This document shows positions 30,327 to 35,412 of a DNA stretch of 35,412 nucleotides, piece by piece. Both the position numbers and the translations under genes were made by a program. Positions within the stretch are counted from its first letter, which is position 1. Each line of letters starts with the position of its first letter. Origin of the DNA: Butyriboletus loyo (Eukaryota > Basidiomycota > Agaricomycetes > Boletales > Boletaceae); the NCBI GenBank assembly GCA_038093515.1, contig JBBPSI010000240.1, positions 1 to 35,412 on the forward strand. The letters are read 5' to 3'. The notes beneath the pieces are model-generated. The model was not told the DNA's origin and did no database searches. It worked only from the letters and a program-made list of their open reading frames with translations.

Positions 30327-33300
30327 TTACTTCTTTATAGAGACAAAAGGAGAAAGAGAGAGCATGGACCGAACTTCTTCAAACCTCTGCCATGTCAGAT
30401 TCTTCGTAAAGATATCTGCTGCTTGTTGTTGAGTAGGAGTATAGAAGAGAGTAATCTCCTTATACTCGACGCATTCCCGAATGTAATGAAACGGAATTGC
30501 AATGTGTTTGCTGCGTCCTTCAACGGCAGGATTAGAAGCCAGAAATATAGCTCCCTGATTATCAACTAGAAGGGGTAAAGGACCAAGTCTGTATCCCATC
30601 TCGAAGAACAAGGAGCGCACCCAAGAGAGCTGTTTAGCGGTCTCGGTCATGCCCATATATTCTGCTTCGGTTGAAGAGTGAGCAATCTTGCATTGTCGTC
30701 TGGATAACCATGATACTATGCCAGATGCTAGAAATATACAATAACCAGTTGTTGAATGACGGGTCTCAATATCGCCTGCCCAGTCAGTGTCACTGTATGC
30801 AATAAAGCCAGAATTGGCTCTCGGACCAGACTGGCTGTGTCCGGAATACATTATGCAAAGGTCTGGAGTTCCAACCAGATAGCGGACTATATAGAGCGCT
30901 CTTTGCAAATGTTCTTCTGATGGATTGGAAGAGAATTGCGACATCTTGATGACAGCATGAGCGATATCGGGTCTAGATCCAAGCATGATGAATAGGAGGG
31001 ATCCAATGACAGATTGATATTGAGAACGCAAAGATGGCGATGCTTCGGTGGTTGATGGTGAAGGATTATAACCAGAAGGAAGAGGTGTGCGTGCGGGTTT
31101 TGCATTTTCAAGCTTGAATCGTTTTATGACCTTCTGCGCGTAATCGCACTGATCCAGCCTCAGGGTACGATTTCTTCGATCCCTGGTAATCCGCATGCCT
31201 AAATACTCTTTCGCTTCTCCAAGGTCTCGACTCTCCCAAGTCTTCATAAAGTGCTTCTTGTGAGCGAGGACTTGTGTTTTATCACTACCCATAAAAAGAG
31301 CATCATCAACATATATAACTAAAATAATGATGACTTTCCTGATGAATTTTATATAAGTTCCCGGGTCAGACAAGGTACGCTTGAAACCTTGTTTGATAAG
31401 TGATAAATGCAAGGCTTTGTTCCATTGAAGGGCCGCTTGCTTGAGGCCATAGATAGCTTTTCGTAGGCGACAGACTTTACTTTCTGAGCCTGTTTGAGCG
31501 AAACCCTCAGGTTGTTCCATATAGATTTCTTCATCAGGATCTCCGAAGAGAAATGCAGTCTTGACGTCTAGAGCCTCGATTTCCCAATCTTCTAAGGCAG
31601 CTAGAGCTAAGAGAATTCTAACGGTTTCAAACCTGGCAACTGGTGAGAAGGTTTCCTCATAATCAATTCCGAAGATTTGGGTAAAGCCTTTTGCTACCCA
31701 GCGAGACTTGTATCGTCCATTGCTTTTTCATACATTTATCCATTTCCCTTTAATGACTTGACGTCCCTTGGGAAGATCTACCAGATCCCATACACGTCGT
31801 TCTTGAAATGACTTGTATTCCTCCCCCATAGCAGTTAGCCATAAGGATCTCTCGGCAGGAGGTAATCTCATTACTGCCTTGTGAGACTGTGGGATACCAT
31901 CGACAGTAGCAGCAGCTAGAAGAGATTTAATCCACTTAGCGCTGTACATCTGTCCTAAGTCATCTTCTTCATTTGTGGGTCTCGGTTGATTAACTGGTTG
32001 TGGAGTAGGAATTAACTCCTCCTGAATAGGATCCAGTCCTCGATGTATCTCTCGTTCTATCTTGATCGGAGGTCGATTCCCATAAGCATTATCTGGGACA
32101 ATCCGTGGAACACGGATGCAAGTAGGACGAGGATTAAAGTCCTGACCAGTCTGCAAGAAATCTGGATCATTGATCGTTGGGATTGGAGCACCTTGAGATC
32201 GTAAATCCTGATCGAACTCATCATATAAGTCACGGTGGTGACCTCGAGCACGAATATCTCGAGTCGGATGATGTTGATGAGGACGATTGCGAAATTCAGT
32301 GATTCGTTCAGGATATACTCTTGTTGGAGGTAAGAAAGTGGAAGGATGAATCCGACCAGGATCTTCAAATGTTTCCAACGGAGGTATCATTTGACGTTTA
32401 TGTTGGTGTCGATCCATAATAGACGATCTATGTCCAGTATCTGGTGTTTCTCTTTTAACTCCAGGACGTGGAGGTGAGAATAACGGTGGTAGTTCTTCAT
32501 GAACAGAATCAGGAGATGGAGGATCGAGGATTAAAGGTGATGGTGGATGTTCAGGGATAACCCATGGTGAAGGTGTGACAGATGGTTGAGGAGACGGTTG
32601 TTGCATATCGTCAGGATTAATGATGGGGGAAATTGGTGGTAGGCCTTCGCGTATTATACCGGTCCCATCAAATCGTACTCCTAATGGAGGTGGCTCGTCA
32701 GCTCTTTGTTGATTTGAAGGTGGGGCGTCAGATGTACTATCTTCATCATCTCCATGTTCATCGGCATCTGTTGGAAGAATAGGAGGCGGAATTGTGGCTT
32801 GTCTGTCATTCTGTTCTTTGGAACAATGTGGGAAGTATTCTTCGTCAAAAGTCGCGACGGACTCTATTAGAACTCGTCTTCGGGTTGGAGACCAAAAGCG
32901 ATAGCCTTTGGTGCCAGATTCATATCCGATGAAGGTGGCTTGTTCCGATTTCGGAGACAACTTGTTTTCCCTGAGTTCCTTCTTTATAAAAACATATGCA
33001 CGACATCCAAAAACCCGGAAATATGATATATCCGGTTTCTCCCCAGAGAAAATCTCGATGGGGGTTTTCCAATTATGACGACGCATCGGTTGGCGATTGT
33101 AGATATGAAGTGAGGTTTCGGTTGCGTCCTGCCAGAAGACTTTTGGTAGACAGGCAGTATGGCGCATGGCTTCTTCTTTTTCTAGGATGGTCCTATTAAA
33201 TCGCTCTGCACGTCCATTCTGTTGAGGGGTGTGAGGTACAGAGAGCTGATGCTCAATGCCCCTGGACGAGAGGAACGTCCTAATGTCTTTAGACATGTAT

Positions 33301-34598
33301 TCCCCCCCACGATCCGAACGGACAGCAAGAAGCGAAGACTGGGTCTGACGTTCAGCCCAGACAACCACTTCCTTAAAAGCATCAGCTGCCTCAGATTTAA
33401 GGCGTAAAAACCGCACAACTGCAAAAGCAGAGAAGTCATCAATAAAAGTTAAAATGTAGCGCTTCTGAGTCCGAGAGTGTGTGGGGAATTCGACCAAGTC
33501 GGAATGCACTAGCCCAAGGACCCTAGATGTGTGTTTGGATGAAGGCGCATAGGGACATTCATGCATCTTACCTAAGGCACAGCCTCGACAAGGAATGACG
33601 TCAGAAGGTTCAGGTATTAACAGCATACCCTTAACATTCTTGTAAGCATGGCGTAACACATTCTTGGATGGATGACCAAAATGGTGGTGCCACAACGAGG
33701 AAGATCTGACATCCTGCAAGGAGTGGATCCCAACATCTGGAGTTAGCATTTTAGCCTGAAACCAGTGGAGGGGATTGTTCGGAAGCAAGGCAGAAGCCTG
33801 CACTACCAAACATCCTTGAGGGTTCCAAATCTTGGTTTGATTGGTTATTTCGCATCGATAACCTTCTTTGGTTAGAGCGGTGACCGATAAGAGTCTATGG
33901 GCCGCTTGAGGCGCATACCAAACTCCTGTAAGCTCCAAAGGAATGGGCTTATCCTTCCCTAGTCGCTGTGATAACAACACAGTACCAGGTCCAAACATCT
34001 TCATGGTTGCGCCATTTGCTGTGATCGCAATTCTCTCGGTGTCACCGAGATCCATGAAGTCTACAACGTGTGGTGTGACATGGTCTGTACAACCGCTGTC
34101 AATCATCCAGGCGTTGGAAAGAAGATCCTTCTTTGAAGGGACATCTCCGGATGTGTAAGCTCCCGCAAGATACAGATCACCAAGATCGAATTCATCGTTG
34201 TAATCGTATACAGCATCATAGTCCTCAGCATCTCGCTGGTATGTAGAGTCCCAGACATTAATGTCACGGGAGTCAAGACCGTGCTTCCAAGTGCCATCAG
34301 CACGACGAGCAGTGTTTCCATAAAAGGATTCTTCATCCTTCTCATCGATCGACCCTAGAAAGGTCAAAAGATGGACTGCTTTTGCTTTGCGTTCCTTCTT
34401 CTTCGGCTGACCACGAGACCCTGAAGGTTTAGAGGGAATCGCGGCGTTTCCGAAAGGAGTGTGAAGAAGATGCATTAGCATTTCCATCCTCGAAATAAGG
34501 TGATGCGAGGGGTGGTCCCATCGGATCATCATCTCCCCAACCAGCTTGACCAACGGTAGATTCAGTTTCCATCGGGAAATCTGTAAGCGTGTGGTCAC
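30327..34598 (-). pseudogene. Copia pol polyprotein (PR-IN-RT-RH) with an in-frame stop
   Basis: Domains in order: aspartic protease with WMIDSGCTDH; integrase zinc region (WHHHFGH then CRGCALGK); integrase core with HSDLVEF, VRSDRGGEY and QQNGRAERFNR carrying the D, D and E residues; the conserved FGCRAYVFI and ESGTKGYRFWSP blocks; and a Pro-rich linker. The reverse transcriptase follows (RSLWLTAMGEE, KGKW, RWVAKGFTQ, MEQPEGF, YGLKQA, IYVDDALFMG), then RNase H (AYSDTDWAGD, SSTEAEYMG, DNQGAIFLASNP, KHIAIPFHYIRE). A TGA at 31728-31730 sits inside the reverse transcriptase between KWINV and KSNGRYKS. The frame continues unchanged past it, so it is a simple nonsense change. Without readthrough the product would stop after integrase. 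The pol frame overlaps the end of gag by about 170 nt in a different frame. Confidence 0.92.
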
Positions 34599-35412
34599 CT
34601 AGTTGTGTTTCGCCCAACTCTACTATGTTGGCAAATCCATCCATGTCCATCTCCACTTCATTCGCACATCCTTTCCCTTTTCCTTTTCCTCGACGTGTCT
34701 TGAAACCGGAGCGATTGTTTGTTCGCTCATTACGGTTTGCTCCGGATCCTGAAGGTCCTCCATAAGGCGTCGCAGGCATATGGTTTTGCTGCTGCCTTTG
34801 CTGCTGCGGTTGGAACGGCCTCTTCTGTCCAGGATGACCACGTCCGCCAGAAGGTTGTTGAGGACGAGCCTGATTGTTCCAATTTGTCTGTGCAGGTGGA
34901 GGAGGTCCGCGTCTAACTGTGTTTGTGCGGTTGAGCTGGGTGTCCAGTGCAACTGTATTCGTACGAGAGGTGGTGGGATAAGGGATCTGGCCAGTGCCAG
35001 CACGAAGTTGTAACTCGTGAGTGATCATGGGAATGATAACGTTCGGTGTAAATTGGTGAACATTTGTGTTATGGACGATGTTGGACACCAGAGGTTCGAA
35101 AGATTTCGGTAACTTGGTGAGCAAGATCATGGAACGGAAATTGTTTGGAAGGCTTAATCCTGCTGCTTCCATTTTGTGGAAAGCGTCCGTTAAGGACATG
35201 AGACCAGCAACAGCGTTAGCTTCATGAACGCGAATGTTCATGGCTTGGCGGAACAGGAAAAATTGTCCTGTAATGCCTGTAGTTGCGTAGGTGTCGTGCA
35301 GGAAGTTCCATAGAGTTTTGGTGACAGAGATGTTGACAGATTCTGGAATTATTTGACCAGAAGCGTCATAGAGAGGTGGAGTGTAGTCGTAGTTGACTGC
35401 ATGTTGGAGTTC
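34429..35412 (-). CDS. Copia gag (capsid/nucleocapsid), partial
   Basis: The frame is open from the window edge to a stop at 34429-34431. It contains the helical copia gag core (TKTLWNFLHDTY, IRVHEANAVAGLMSLTDAFH, LLTKLPKSFEPLV), then a Gln/Pro/Arg-rich region and a basic tail (KTRRGKGKGKG). In this part I see no CCHC zinc knuckle, which most copia gag proteins carry near here. Nucleic-acid binding may rest on the basic RG/KG stretches. To join gag to pol, translation must shift by +1 within 34598-34429, as in yeast Ty1, or the element has suffered a 1-nt indel. Confidence 0.85.
   Translation of the reverse strand, partial: ELQHAVNYDYTPPLYDASGQIIPESVNISVTKTLWNFLHDTYATTGITGQFFLFRQAMNIRVHEANAVAGLMSLTDAFHKMEAAGLSLPNNFRSMILLTKLPKSFEPLVSNIVHNTNVHQFTPNVIIPMITHELQLRAGTGQIPYPTTSRTNTVALDTQLNRTNTVRRGPPPPAQTNWNNQARPQQPSGGRGHPGQKRPFQPQQQRQQQNHMPATPYGGPSGSGANRNERTNNRSGFKTRRGKGKGKGCANEVEMDMDGFANIVELGETQLGDHTLTDFPMETESTVGQAGWGDDDPMGPPLASPYFEDGNANASSSHSFRKRRDSL

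Larger units (their letters stand above)
29940..35412 (-). mobile_element. Ty1/copia LTR retrotransposon, truncated by the window edge
   Basis: On the - strand the order is gag, protease, integrase, reverse transcriptase, RNase H, polypurine tract and 3' LTR, the copia order (integrase before reverse transcriptase). The 5' LTR and the start of gag lie beyond position 35412. The left boundary at 29940 is a guess based on a TG at 29940-29941 that would close the LTR as TG...CA. A target duplication cannot be checked without the other end. The copy is disabled by a nonsense codon in pol. Confidence 0.9.

Noticed and set aside
1..35412. Secondary-metabolite gene cluster around the P450s
   Set aside because: No synthase, terpene cyclase, transporter or pathway regulator is visible in the window; the P450s stand alone among housekeeping genes and repeats.

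Overview
The window looks like a euchromatic segment of a basidiomycete, probably agaricomycete, nuclear genome. The evidence is genes cut by many short introns (mostly 48-68 nt), Hsp110 and Sqs1 homologues of fungal type, a multi-exon fungal cytochrome P450 family, a Ty1/copia retrotransposon and a hAT-like MITE. No bacterial operons, CRISPR arrays, rRNA or convincing tRNA genes were seen. All assignments come from reading the sequence; no database search was possible.

Layout. Positions 1-112 may hold the last codons of a gene on the + strand. From there to about 7.8 kb the sequence is mostly gene-poor. It contains diverged repeats, two related fold-back palindromes (3912-3968 and 4440-4520), a 347-bp hAT-like MITE with an 8-bp target-site duplication (5534-5880), and a possible truncated gene start at 5091. 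A degenerate P450 copy lies on the + strand at 7881-9740.

The central block, 10.2-20.1 kb, holds three apparently intact genes of housekeeping character. These are a large Arg/Asp/Pro-rich protein of unknown function (10229-13454, -), an Hsp110/Sse1 chaperone (13657-16210, +) that diverges from it across a 202-bp promoter carrying a step-type heat-shock element, and an Sqs1-like R3H/G-patch splicing protein (16431-20147, -) that converges on the chaperone.

Two intact tandem P450 paralogues follow on the - strand (20761-22739 and 24524-26503). Each is 496 residues in 10 exons, with exon lengths identical to the nucleotide. A fourth P450 copy survives only as promoter plus start codon (29386-29535, +). 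It is followed by a minisatellite (29563-29852) and a Ty1/copia element on the - strand that runs off the right edge. That element has an in-frame stop in its reverse transcriptase and gag and pol in different frames.

The main story is a P450 family that has duplicated and decayed around a stable housekeeping block. One copy is a pseudogene, two are intact and one is a stub. All three bodied copies share a 14-nt microexon that encodes the oxygen-activation motif, and the two intact copies share a GC-AG intron. Non-coding flanks were duplicated with the genes, and similar tail sequence at 2.9-3.3 kb hints at a further lost copy.
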